Part shown: piece after piece, positions 56,881 to 64,000 of the stretch
Numbering within the stretch: the first letter of the stretch is position 1
Layout: every line of letters begins with the position of its first letter
Source: Herbaspirillum sp. Sphag64
Lineage (GTDB): Bacteria; Pseudomonadota; Gammaproteobacteria; Burkholderiales; Burkholderiaceae_D
Reading direction: 5' to 3'
Length of the DNA stretch: 64,000 bases
NCBI RefSeq assembly: GCF_014192645.1
Contig: NZ_JACHYE010000006.1
Location: 124,001-188,000 of the forward strand
The notes under the pieces: model-generated
The model's database searches: none
What the model was told of the DNA's origin: nothing
What the model saw: the letters and a program-made list of their open reading frames with translations, nothing else
Position numbers and translations under genes: made by a program

Positions 56881-57262
56881 CCGTTTTTCTTAGGAACGTG
56901 CCGAGGATACCTTTACCCTTTGCTTTTCGTCAACAATCTTTAGTGTCTGCTTTTTTCTTCGCTGAAGATGTCGTCTCTACGGACGACCAAGCCGGGGGCG
57001 GCCCGGCAGCCGCTCACTTTTCTTGCTTCGCCAAGATAAGTAAGCAAAAGAAGGCGACCGCAACTTCCATCGCCCCTGCGGGGTGCCCGCTGAGGCACTC
57101 CGTCAATCGGGAGTGACGCAAACTCGCTGCGCTCAGACAAGCGTCACTCTTTTTCCGATTGCCGAAGCACCTCAGCGGCGATTCCACAAGCGGAAGTCCT
57201 TTAACCGGCTCGCTTCGCATCGCGTGGGGTTTCTTTATGGGGGTGGGATGCAGGCTTGGGGT
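56881..57262. other. Structured gene-free interval after the phospholipase gene
   Basis: About 380 bp without a credible gene. It holds the GC-rich hairpin GCCGGG/CCCGGC at 56993-57009 and a long nested inverted repeat at 57089-57176. Sequences of this look (AAAAGTGAG..., GCGTCACTC...) occur as repeated intergenic elements in several proteobacteria, which is inference from memory. Confidence 0.5.
57089..57176. repeat. Nested long inverted repeat
   Basis: Inner arms GAGTGACGC (57111-57119) / GCGTCACTC (57141-57149) are perfect and followed by T5; outer arms GCTGAGG..CAATCGG / CCGATTG..CCTCAGC extend the stem to 88 bp with few mismatches. It could terminate transcription or be a mobile or repetitive palindromic unit. 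Confidence 0.75.
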
Positions 57263-59323
57263 TTACGGCGAAAACGCATGCCGTGGCACCAGATAACCAC
57301 CACCTTCGCGTAGCGTCATGGTTTGCGTGGTGATCAGGCTACTGCGCAATTCCCTGGCATCACTGTCTTTGAGTAGTGGGAAGATCGGCTGACCATGGGC
57401 ATCCTGCGTCAGCAGGTTGGCTTCTTCGTCGGAGAAGGTCATATCGCGCTGTATTTCTTCCATCTCACCGATACGGCCCTGCAAGCGTGATTTCTGCGCC
57501 TGTCGTAATAATTGCGCTTTGCTGTCCAAGATGGCTTGCAGCGCTGGATTGGCAGCCTTGGCGCTCTGGAAGTTTTGCCACGCCTGATATCGGTAGTACT
57601 CATTGGGCGATGGTGGTGCGCTTTGCCATTCCCGCAGCTGCTCGGCTTTCTCTTGGGCAGTCTGGTAACCAGCCAGATAAAAGCCGGCCAGCGAATCGTG
57701 GACCTGCTCCTCCAGCAAGGCGATTTCTTCCAGTCTTAGTCGTCCGTTTTGATGTTCAAATTCATGCAGCACCATCATTTCCCAATCATCCGGCGTAGCG
57801 CGCAGATCGGAGCGCAGCAACTGCAATTGATTGGCGAGATGTTCATTGCCGACCGCATGCAGGGCGATGATCTGATTACCATCATCCCGCTGCCACGGGC
57901 GACCGCCGTTGGCACGTTCTGTCAATAGCTGCATATCGCCTTTGAACAACCAGTCGTAACTGATCATGTCCTGCTGTTCCTGACGGGTGGCGCGCTGGCA
58001 AGCAGGCAGTTGCGCCATGCGACCGATCCAGCGGTAACGGAAGCGGTAGTACAGGCGCATATGTTCACGTCTCTGATCTTCATAGGTGCCGGTAAAATCA
58101 CCTGCCGCCATATAGGCATTCCAGTTGGTCGCCAATTCGGGGCTGAGCGCGTAATCGGCTTGCAAATCGGAAGACATCTGGCGATAAGTCACCAACGGCA
58201 CTCCCGCCAGACGTGCCGCCTTATGCATATGCAATAGCGGCACCTGACAGATCATTTGGTCCATACGCATGCCACGCCCCTGCGTGCCGGGGCAATAACC
58301 ACCGCCGACATCAGAATGGACGCCAGGGTAGGGTACTTCCACCACATTCTGACCTTTTACCCGTGTGATCGGGAAGTTCATGCGTTGCTCATGCGCGGCA
58401 ATGTAATGCACGGTTTGCTTGACCAATGATGGCAATGGTTTGAGCGTTTCGGCTGCCCAACTGAAGTGACCATCGACGAACGTCAATGGGGTGGTTCTCG
58501 CTGCCGAGTGGGCGAGACCGACTGAAGCGACGGAGTCAAACAAACCAAGAAAATTGATTTCAATCGGCATGCCAGCCAATGTGTTCTTGCCACCTAATGC
58601 GGCATCCAGCCAATAGCAGAAACTGCGTGCCTGAATTGCACCGCGAGAAAAGCCGAAGACGGCGACACGAATCAGCGGGATGTGCGGTTGCCGGATCAGA
58701 TCACGGGCTGTTTGCAGTCTGTCGTTGAGTTCATCGCGCAGTTGTGTGAACCACTGTTGGCGGCGGACTTGTTCGGGGTAGTCCTTGTCGTAGTTGTGTT
58801 CGACGTCGCGGGTGTAGCTTTTTAGTTTGGCGGTGATTTGCTTATCGTCATAAAGATTATGATCATCATTAAACGCACGATAGACGGCATCATAAACACA
58901 TAATATTCCATACAAAATACGTGCTTGGCCACCTTTTCCCAAGGCTTTGCCATCCTGCGTTTCACTCCATTCCTGATTTTCTGGAAAGCGTGTACCAACA
59001 CCCGGGATATAAAAACTGAAACAATCTGAATCTTTCAGATAATTTTTACCTTTGATATCTTTGTGTGCATTAAACAGTTTGACTACGTTGGTATGTCCCT
59101 TGAGGGGTTCGTCGCGATCACGATTGTTATTGGTGCCGTCAAAGAACAAACCAATCCTGACCATCGATTGACACGAAGGCATTCGTTGGCCGTTAGCTTT
59201 ATAGACGGGCGGTTCTCTCAGGAAGTCTGCCAATGCGCGCTCTTGTTGCACCGTTGTCGACATTTCTTGTGCAGTGTTATCTGCAATCGTCAGCGGCGGA
59301 AAATGAATTTTTGTGCTCATCAT
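57263..59323 (-). CDS. T6SS phospholipase effector, Tle1-like (DUF2235)
   Basis: 686 aa. Near residue 55, VRIGLFFDGTNNN is the DUF2235 start; the nucleophile elbow is VFGFSRGAIQAR (Ser226, GFSRG); PYPGVHSDVGGGYCPG supplies the likely acid/His region. Tle1 enzymes are antibacterial phospholipases delivered by the type VI secretion system into the periplasm of rival cells. No signal peptide, as expected for T6SS cargo. It is the last gene of the chain vgrG - DUF4123 - lipoprotein - lipoprotein - phospholipase, with TAATG coupling to the lipoprotein gene. Start ATG 59323 or 59320. Confidence 0.92.
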   Translation of the reverse strand: MMSTKIHFPPLTIADNTAQEMSTTVQQERALADFLREPPVYKANGQRMPSCQSMVRIGLFFDGTNNNRDRDEPLKGHTNVVKLFNAHKDIKGKNYLKDSDCFSFYIPGVGTRFPENQEWSETQDGKALGKGGQARILYGILCVYDAVYRAFNDDHNLYDDKQITAKLKSYTRDVEHNYDKDYPEQVRRQQWFTQLRDELNDRLQTARDLIRQPHIPLIRVAVFGFSRGAIQARSFCYWLDAALGGKNTLAGMPIEINFLGLFDSVASVGLAHSAARTTPLTFVDGHFSWAAETLKPLPSLVKQTVHYIAAHEQRMNFPITRVKGQNVVEVPYPGVHSDVGGGYCPGTQGRGMRMDQMICQVPLLHMHKAARLAGVPLVTYRQMSSDLQADYALSPELATNWNAYMAAGDFTGTYEDQRREHMRLYYRFRYRWIGRMAQLPACQRATRQEQQDMISYDWLFKGDMQLLTERANGGRPWQRDDGNQIIALHAVGNEHLANQLQLLRSDLRATPDDWEMMVLHEFEHQNGRLRLEEIALLEEQVHDSLAGFYLAGYQTAQEKAEQLREWQSAPPSPNEYYRYQAWQNFQSAKAANPALQAILDSKAQLLRQAQKSRLQGRIGEMEEIQRDMTFSDEEANLLTQDAHGQPIFPLLKDSDARELRSSLITTQTMTLREGGGYLVPRHAFSP

Positions 59324-59817
59324 TACTCTTCCTCCGAAGGTGGAACAGTACTGCTCTTTAGAATTGGATGATATTTACTTTCTGGATAGTAAATAGATGA
59401 CACGACTCTTACTTGATCGTCCGCGAAAATGTGTACAAAAATTTTGTCTGCTTGCTCATAACGAAGAATATTGGTGGTCTTCTCTATCCATTGCCTGCCA
59501 TTCGGTTTCCAACGGACTCTTACTTTCATCCCCGGATGCCATTTTTCTGGTACCGCATAGCCTGCCGCAATTTGTCCCCCACAACCCGGGCCATGAGCGA
59601 ATTTTCCGCCCAATATTCCGCTTGGAATTGGCTCTTCGATGGAGTATCCGGAAATATAAGGTGCACCTTCGTGCGCTACACAGGAAATCGATACGTATGT
59701 TCGAGGTATGTGTACATACGGCTTTTCTTCAGTGTTCGCGTCTGATATTGCTGTAGTTGTATTGCAGGCGGTTAAGATGGTAAAGCTCAAGATCAATAAT
59801 GTTTTTTGGATCATCAT
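59323..59817 (-). CDS. DUF3304-like lipoprotein, probable immunity protein (copy 2)
   Basis: 164 aa. Signal peptide with lipobox ILTAC (Cys18), so a periplasm-facing lipoprotein. KPYVHIPRTYVSISCV, GAPYISGYSIEEP and KVRVRWKPNGRQWIEKTTN are shared with the upstream gene. Tle1-type effectors act in the periplasm and their immunity proteins are lipoproteins of this kind, so self-protection against the adjacent phospholipase is the likely job. ATG overlaps the stop of copy 1 (TAATG), and its own stop overlaps the phospholipase start in the same way. Confidence 0.85.
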   Translation of the reverse strand: MMIQKTLLILSFTILTACNTTTAISDANTEEKPYVHIPRTYVSISCVAHEGAPYISGYSIEEPIPSGILGGKFAHGPGCGGQIAAGYAVPEKWHPGMKVRVRWKPNGRQWIEKTTNILRYEQADKIFVHIFADDQVRVVSSIYYPESKYHPILKSSTVPPSEEE

Positions 59818-60305
59818 TACTCTTCCTCAGGAGGCGGAACGGTAGTATTTTCTAAAATTGGATAGTATTTACTTTCTGGATAGTAAAGAGACGATACGAC
59901 TCTTACTTGATCGTCCGCGAAAAAGTGCACAGTAATTCGGTTTGCTTTTTCATACCGAAGAATGTTCGTCGTTTTCTCTATCCATTCTCTGCTATCCGGC
60001 TTCCAGCGCACTCTTACCTTCATGCCGGGAGTCCATTTTTCTGGCAGCGCATAACCAGCTGCGATAATTCCTCCGCAGCTTGCGCCATAAGCGAATTTTC
60101 CTCCCAGTGGTCCGCTGACGATTGGCTCTTCGATAGAGAAGTCGGAAATATAAGGTGCACCATCGTGCGATACACAGGAGATTGATACGTATGTTCGAGG
60201 TATGTGTACATACGGCTTTTCTACATTGCTCTCGGTCGTTATTGGCCTAGTTGTATTGCAGGCAGTTAGCGCAACAATGCTCAATAGCAGCAATCGTTTT
60301 TTCAT
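59817..60305 (-). CDS. DUF3304-like lipoprotein, probable immunity protein (copy 1)
   Basis: 162 aa. Lipobox ALTAC (Cys16). It is a tandem duplicate of the following gene: KPYVHIPRTYVSISCV, GAPYIS, SIEEPI, GGKFA, KVRVRWKP and FADDQVRVVSS are identical or nearly so, with divergence at scattered positions (SISCVSHDG vs SISCVAHEG; ASCGGII vs PGCGGQI). The junction sequence GAAGAGTAATGATGA is the same after both copies. A duplicated immunity gene may block more than one effector variant or raise dosage. Confidence 0.85.
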   Translation of the reverse strand: MKKRLLLLSIVALTACNTTRPITTESNVEKPYVHIPRTYVSISCVSHDGAPYISDFSIEEPIVSGPLGGKFAYGASCGGIIAAGYALPEKWTPGMKVRVRWKPDSREWIEKTTNILRYEKANRITVHFFADDQVRVVSSLYYPESKYYPILENTTVPPPEEE

Positions 60306-60344
60306 CTTGATGTTGTTTCCTTATTGAATGGAAGTCCTTTTCAA

Positions 60345-61259
60345 TCACAAGCTCGCCAATGCTGCTTGCAGGCCTTTGCTTTGTGCGACATCGAGTAAGG
60401 AATGCATTGCCTGAGCGTCTGGTAGCGTCAGGCTGGCAAAGGCTAATTCCTTGCGGATTTTTTCGCCGCTGATGTGACGTTTATCCATTTCATAAAGAGC
60501 AGCCTGTAATTGACCGATCAAGACAGACGCTTTGGGTTGGTGAGGTATAGCATCGTCGCTCGCTGCCATTTCCTTATAGAGCGTGTCAGCCTCAGCACCC
60601 GCAACAACTTGGGCAAATTGCGCATCAGTAAAGTGGATGTAGTTGGTTTGCTCGCCAACTGGCGCAACATCGTTCTCGACATCGAAACAGGTACCCACGA
60701 AAGTGCTAATGCCACCGCTACGATTGACGATGTGCCAGGCGGCGATACCGGCCATCAAGGCATTGCGTTGTGGTTCACTGAGTGCCTCAACAATGACGGG
60801 AAAACAAATCGTATCTGCGAACCGGAGTGGGAAGACCAGCGTATCTGGGGTCTCTACCTGACTAAAACCTAGCAGATGGCGCTGTAGGGTGATCAAATCC
60901 AGAGGGCTTTGAATGAAGCTCAGCATTGGCTTGCCGTTGGTCTTGGCCAGCAGACGTTCAAGCTTGGTCAGGCGTAATTCGGGGCTGACCCGTAATAGAA
61001 ATGGTGCACATTCTTCCAGTACCTCCAGTCGGGAGTCGGTATAGATTGAGCGCAGGTATTGTTCGTAGGACGGTTGCGTACGAAGCTGTTGCAGCAACAG
61101 TCGCTGTCCCCAGTCTCTGTCAAAGGCACCATCAATCAGCGCGTAGGTGTGCAAGGAGGGACTTGCTTGGTTTAGTCGGGCAGTTTGTTCGCAGGTGAGG
61201 AGCGCTGCATCGAGCGACTCGGCCAACTTGTCTTCATGGGGGTCAATACCAAAAATCAT
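60345..61259 (-). CDS. DUF4123 T6SS adaptor protein
   Basis: About 304 aa. The DUF4123 domain covers about residues 30-150 (YALIDGAFDRDWGQRLL, ECAPFLLRV, PMLSFIQSPLDLITLQRHL). Such adaptors (Tap/TEC family) load a specific effector onto the VgrG spike. It lies directly between vgrG and the immunity/effector genes, as in known modules. ATG 61259 leaves a 26-bp gap to vgrG; the frame extends to 61340 inside vgrG, an alternative start. Confidence 0.85.
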   Translation of the reverse strand: MIFGIDPHEDKLAESLDAALLTCEQTARLNQASPSLHTYALIDGAFDRDWGQRLLLQQLRTQPSYEQYLRSIYTDSRLEVLEECAPFLLRVSPELRLTKLERLLAKTNGKPMLSFIQSPLDLITLQRHLLGFSQVETPDTLVFPLRFADTICFPVIVEALSEPQRNALMAGIAAWHIVNRSGGISTFVGTCFDVENDVAPVGEQTNYIHFTDAQFAQVVAGAEADTLYKEMAASDDAIPHQPKASVLIGQLQAALYEMDKRHISGEKIRKELAFASLTLPDAQAMHSLLDVAQSKGLQAALASL

Positions 61260-61285
61260 ATCGTCTTTCAGGGAGAAATCAGGGT

Positions 61286-63622
61286 TTAAACGTTCGGAGA
61301 AGCGAAGCCAATGCTGGCTTGCATGGCTTTTTCCATACATTGTTTGCAGACGCTGTTGGGTAACTGCGGCAGTAGGGAGGGCAAAGATGCAGGACCCTTG
61401 AATCCATGCTTGTCGGCTCTTAAATGGATGTCGCCAAGCGTGCCACTCTCGATTCCCAAAGCGTTGATGCGGATGTAGGAGCCGCCGGACTTGAGCAGGA
61501 TGTCGTCCTTGGCGTTGATTTCCACCTTGCCGTTGACGCTGGTGATCATCATGTCTTTGTCGGCGATGGCGTGTATCGCGTCGCTATGTGCCTGTATCTC
61601 GATCTTCCCTTTGCTGGCGAACAGTTTGATGCCGCATTGTTGGGCAAACATTGATAACCCTTGCTTTGCCGCGAGCAGGAAGCGTTTGCCAGCATGGATG
61701 CTGTGGTCATTACCGCTGCGTTGTGTACTATCCCGGCCAGCGGAGAGATTGATGTGACTTGGTGTCGCGACGGCAATACCGGCAGGTGCGGAGAGGACGA
61801 GTGCCGCTTGCTGGAGATCCTTGACGCTGTTGGCCAGCCAGTCGCTTTGCGCTTGTAAATCTGCGATCTCGGCTTTGGCAGTTGCTGTCGCTTGCGCTAG
61901 TTGCTTTGACTCTGCTTGCAACTTGTCCAGCAAGGATAGTGCTGCCTGCATATCGAGTTGCTTGCCGCTGGCCTTGTCTTGCCTGTCGGCAGTGATGAAG
62001 ACACCTTTTCCGCCTCGGATTGCCGCATGATTGTCTGTTCGGAGTTCAACTCCTTCACCACGTTGCTGACGTTGGCTATCGACTAGATGACCGAGGTTTA
62101 ACTGACTCTTGCCGTGTTCGGTGGCGAGCTTGATGTGTTCTTCACCTTTCCAATCTTCCATCCGCAGCTTGTTGTTGCTTTGCGTGCGAATGACGTTGCG
62201 GGAGAGCCAGCGGTGCTCGCTGATGATCAGGTCAGGGTGACGACTGTTGTGGTGCAGGTGGGCGATGTAGGGTTTATTAGGGTTGCCGTTTGTGAAGCCA
62301 ATTGCAGCCTCAGTACCGTCAATGATGGGGAAGTGGAAGCCGGTTTGATTGGCCCCGGCAAATGGTTTGGCTAGCCGTAACGGAACACTTTCATTGCCGG
62401 GGTTCCATTCATCGAAATCAAGATCGAAGCGGACGGTGTAGTGGCCATTCTTGGTGATGTAGGCATGGGGGTATTGGCCCGGTGAAGTCACTCTTGCTGA
62501 TAAAGTGCCTGCAATCTTCGGCCAGTTGGCTTCGTTTAAAGGAAGTCGATAACGCCGGTCAGAGGGAATCGCGGTATAGCTGTTTTTGTAGGCAGTATCA
62601 CGTGCACCGCTGTGGGTGACGCTGATGATGACTTGGCCGTTGGGTGCATCTGGTAATGCATGGTCCATCCGCAGGATGCGTGCTGGACGTAGTTCTAGGA
62701 TATTGCTTTCACCGGCGTAGACGATCTGGCTTGCGATTGCTGCTTCATGCCGTAATTGCGCTTCCCATTTGGCGCTGAGTTGGTCCAGATGATGACTACC
62801 ATAGACGTAGGGTTGGCCGTAGGTCGTAATGTCTTTACGGGCAATATTGGCTTCATCCTTGAAACGCTCCCATGCGACATCAGGGTGATAATCAGCTACA
62901 AGGTAGGAAGCGGGAACGGTCTGCGATTGCGTTTGTAAATTAAAAACGACTTCATTATCTGCATCCAGTCCGGCGGCTTCCCGATACGGCACCTTGAGCT
63001 CAGGCTGATAAATGTAGTGATCAATGTCATCCGCAAAGACGATGATGTCGCCCAGCATGCCGGGGATGAAGTAGCTATACAAACCTTCCTGCTGCATCAA
63101 CAGATGAATGAAATCCCAATCACTTTGCTGATACTGCAGCCGAAACGCATGTTGGGGAAAGCTTCGTCGCGTTCTGAACTTGAAATTGTCTCCCGTGAAC
63201 CCATGCCGACGCAGGATGGTTTCGATGATCTTTGGTGCGGTTTGATGCTGGAATACCCGGCTGGCATGAGTCAGTCGCAATCTTGCCACCAGTGGTTCGA
63301 TGACGAATTCGTAGCTGTGAAAGTCGTGCGTTTGTTTGAGCTTGTTGAAATGCGTGATACATCCAGCAAATTCACGTGGTTCGGGTAGAGCAGTGCCCAT
63401 GCTGAAACTGGCTTCCTTGCCGAGGTATTCGTTACGATCCAGTTCTTGAGGATGGGTTAGCGTGATGGTGATGCGATAAGGCTCGCCCAAGGCTTCGACG
63501 GCTTCGAAGGAGACGACAGACAACAAACTAGCGCTGACATTAGCGCCTACGTTGACGTGATATTTCTGATGGGTGGTGACGGCGTGGGCAAGCGCAGCGG
63601 CTTGTTGGAGTGGTTGCTTCAT
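61286..63622 (-). CDS. vgrG: VgrG spike protein with DUF2345 tail
   Basis: About 778 aa. Gp27/gp5-like VgrG core at about 25-480 (SFEAVEALGEPYRITITLTHP, LLMQQEGLYSYF, FPIIDGTEAAIGFTNGNPNKPYI), then DUF2345 at about 500-700 with the repeated beta-helix stretches (GKIEIQAHSDAIHAIADKD, VNGKVEINAKDDILLKSGG). The last 25 residues are a short tail with CKQC, where the adaptor or effector may dock. ATG 63622 is supported by AAGGA 9 bases upstream; ATG 63631 is too close to it. No PAAR, Hcp or other T6SS structural gene is in the window, so this is a satellite effector cluster. Confidence 0.93.
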   Translation of the reverse strand: MKQPLQQAAALAHAVTTHQKYHVNVGANVSASLLSVVSFEAVEALGEPYRITITLTHPQELDRNEYLGKEASFSMGTALPEPREFAGCITHFNKLKQTHDFHSYEFVIEPLVARLRLTHASRVFQHQTAPKIIETILRRHGFTGDNFKFRTRRSFPQHAFRLQYQQSDWDFIHLLMQQEGLYSYFIPGMLGDIIVFADDIDHYIYQPELKVPYREAAGLDADNEVVFNLQTQSQTVPASYLVADYHPDVAWERFKDEANIARKDITTYGQPYVYGSHHLDQLSAKWEAQLRHEAAIASQIVYAGESNILELRPARILRMDHALPDAPNGQVIISVTHSGARDTAYKNSYTAIPSDRRYRLPLNEANWPKIAGTLSARVTSPGQYPHAYITKNGHYTVRFDLDFDEWNPGNESVPLRLAKPFAGANQTGFHFPIIDGTEAAIGFTNGNPNKPYIAHLHHNSRHPDLIISEHRWLSRNVIRTQSNNKLRMEDWKGEEHIKLATEHGKSQLNLGHLVDSQRQQRGEGVELRTDNHAAIRGGKGVFITADRQDKASGKQLDMQAALSLLDKLQAESKQLAQATATAKAEIADLQAQSDWLANSVKDLQQAALVLSAPAGIAVATPSHINLSAGRDSTQRSGNDHSIHAGKRFLLAAKQGLSMFAQQCGIKLFASKGKIEIQAHSDAIHAIADKDMMITSVNGKVEINAKDDILLKSGGSYIRINALGIESGTLGDIHLRADKHGFKGPASLPSLLPQLPNSVCKQCMEKAMQASIGFASPNV

Positions 63623-63818
63623 CTCTGGCATTCCTTCGCGGTGTCGTCGGATAGACGTGATCGGAGGCTGATGTTAAGAGACGAGGGTAAAAATATATAT
63701 AGAAGGAATTCTAGATTTGATTTTTATCTTTATTTTTAATAAAGCGTGTATTGCTGTATGTATTTTTATTGCGGTTACAGTTTTTGTACTTTCCCTATTG
63801 AACAGACGTCCAAAGAAA

Positions 63819-63844
63819 ATGGCCATGGACGAATCCATGGCCAT
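63819..63844 (-). terminator. Terminator of the cysteine desulfurase gene
   Basis: Perfect 11-bp stem ATGGCCATGGA / TCCATGGCCAT with 4-base loop; on the minus strand followed by TTTTCTTTGG. It lies 26 bp after the desulfurase stop. Confidence 0.85.
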
Positions 63845-63870
63845 ATTTCTTGCTACTACGGAGGTTGACT

Positions 63871-64000
63871 TCAGCGCCGGTTACGCTCCCCGGCAAGTCG
63901 CCGTACCACCGTGATCAGGCAGTCAATCTCATCGAAGGTGTTATAGAACGCCAGGGATGGACGTACCGTCGTTTCCACGCCAAAGCGCCGCAGGATCGGT
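63871..64000 (-). CDS. Cysteine desulfurase, C-terminal end (5' part outside window)
   Basis: The last 43 codons are visible: ILRRFGVETTVRPSLAFYN, then TFDEIDCLITVVRRLAGERNRR and stop. This is the C-terminal end of SufS/CsdA-type cysteine desulfurases (RFG...RASFA.YNT..E.D pattern), which remove sulfur from cysteine for Fe-S clusters. The PLP Lys and the active Cys lie outside the window. Confidence 0.75.
   Translation of the reverse strand, partial: PILRRFGVETTVRPSLAFYNTFDEIDCLITVVRRLAGERNRR

Overview
The window looks like a chromosomal segment of a betaproteobacterium in Burkholderiales, most likely Oxalobacteraceae (the Herbaspirillum/Collimonas/Herminiimonas group). This is inferred from gene content, the moderate-to-high G+C and the protein flavour: a phnX/LysR pair, PAS-MCP and HDOD proteins, an oxygen-sensing Fnr beside hemN, DUF3141 and DUF2076 proteins, and T6SS genes. 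No rRNA, tRNA, insertion sequence, phage or CRISPR array was seen. The two window edges cut a cobyric acid synthase (left) and a cysteine desulfurase (right).

Layout. 1-9 kb: the end of cobQ, a PAS-chemoreceptor with a very short signalling tip, phosphonoacetaldehyde hydrolase with a divergent LysR regulator, a CYTH triphosphatase and an FtsK-type translocase with a shortened membrane domain. 9-18 kb: a NorR-like regulator with altered key motifs, a classical chemoreceptor, a CBS pair, a TMEM175-type channel, an HDOD protein, and a DUF3141 (PhaC-like) hydrolase. 17.5-27.7 kb: an iron- and oxygen-responsive neighbourhood. It holds a desaturase with a Fur-box-like site, ompW, hemN, fnr, a double-PAS protein, a PLP dehydratase, tag, a tandem universal stress protein, a hemerythrin and a class-I amidotransferase. 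Six FNR-type palindromes were found, five of them in 19.6-26.4 kb and one in front of the NorR-like gene. 28-41 kb: two EAL proteins (one CSS-EAL, one Cache-degenerate GGDEF-EAL), katG with an OxyR-type site, DUF2076, an OprB-like porin, a gene-poor stretch at 34.6-36 kb, an FMN reductase/XapX pair with a divergent AraC regulator, and DsrE.

41.8-56.3 kb is a sulfur-nutrition island. Two polar-amino-acid-type ABC transporters, one sulfonate-type ABC transporter, a thiol dioxygenase, a cystathionine beta-lyase-like enzyme, a four-domain rhodanese and a membrane-anchored cytochrome c form three tightly packed minus-strand operons, with an OsmC protein facing away. Each operon has a copy or half copy of the palindrome CGCATAT-GA-ATATGCG upstream, which suggests one shared regulator.

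56.3-63.6 kb: a 111-aa unknown gene with a highly structured leader in which the ribosome binding site and a 5' copy of it can compete for the same complementary segment. A T6SS effector module follows: VgrG, a DUF4123 adaptor, two tandemly duplicated DUF3304-like lipoproteins (likely immunity) and a Tle1-like phospholipase. The leader RNA and the sulfur palindrome are the least explained signals. The FNR sites and the T6SS module are the best supported.
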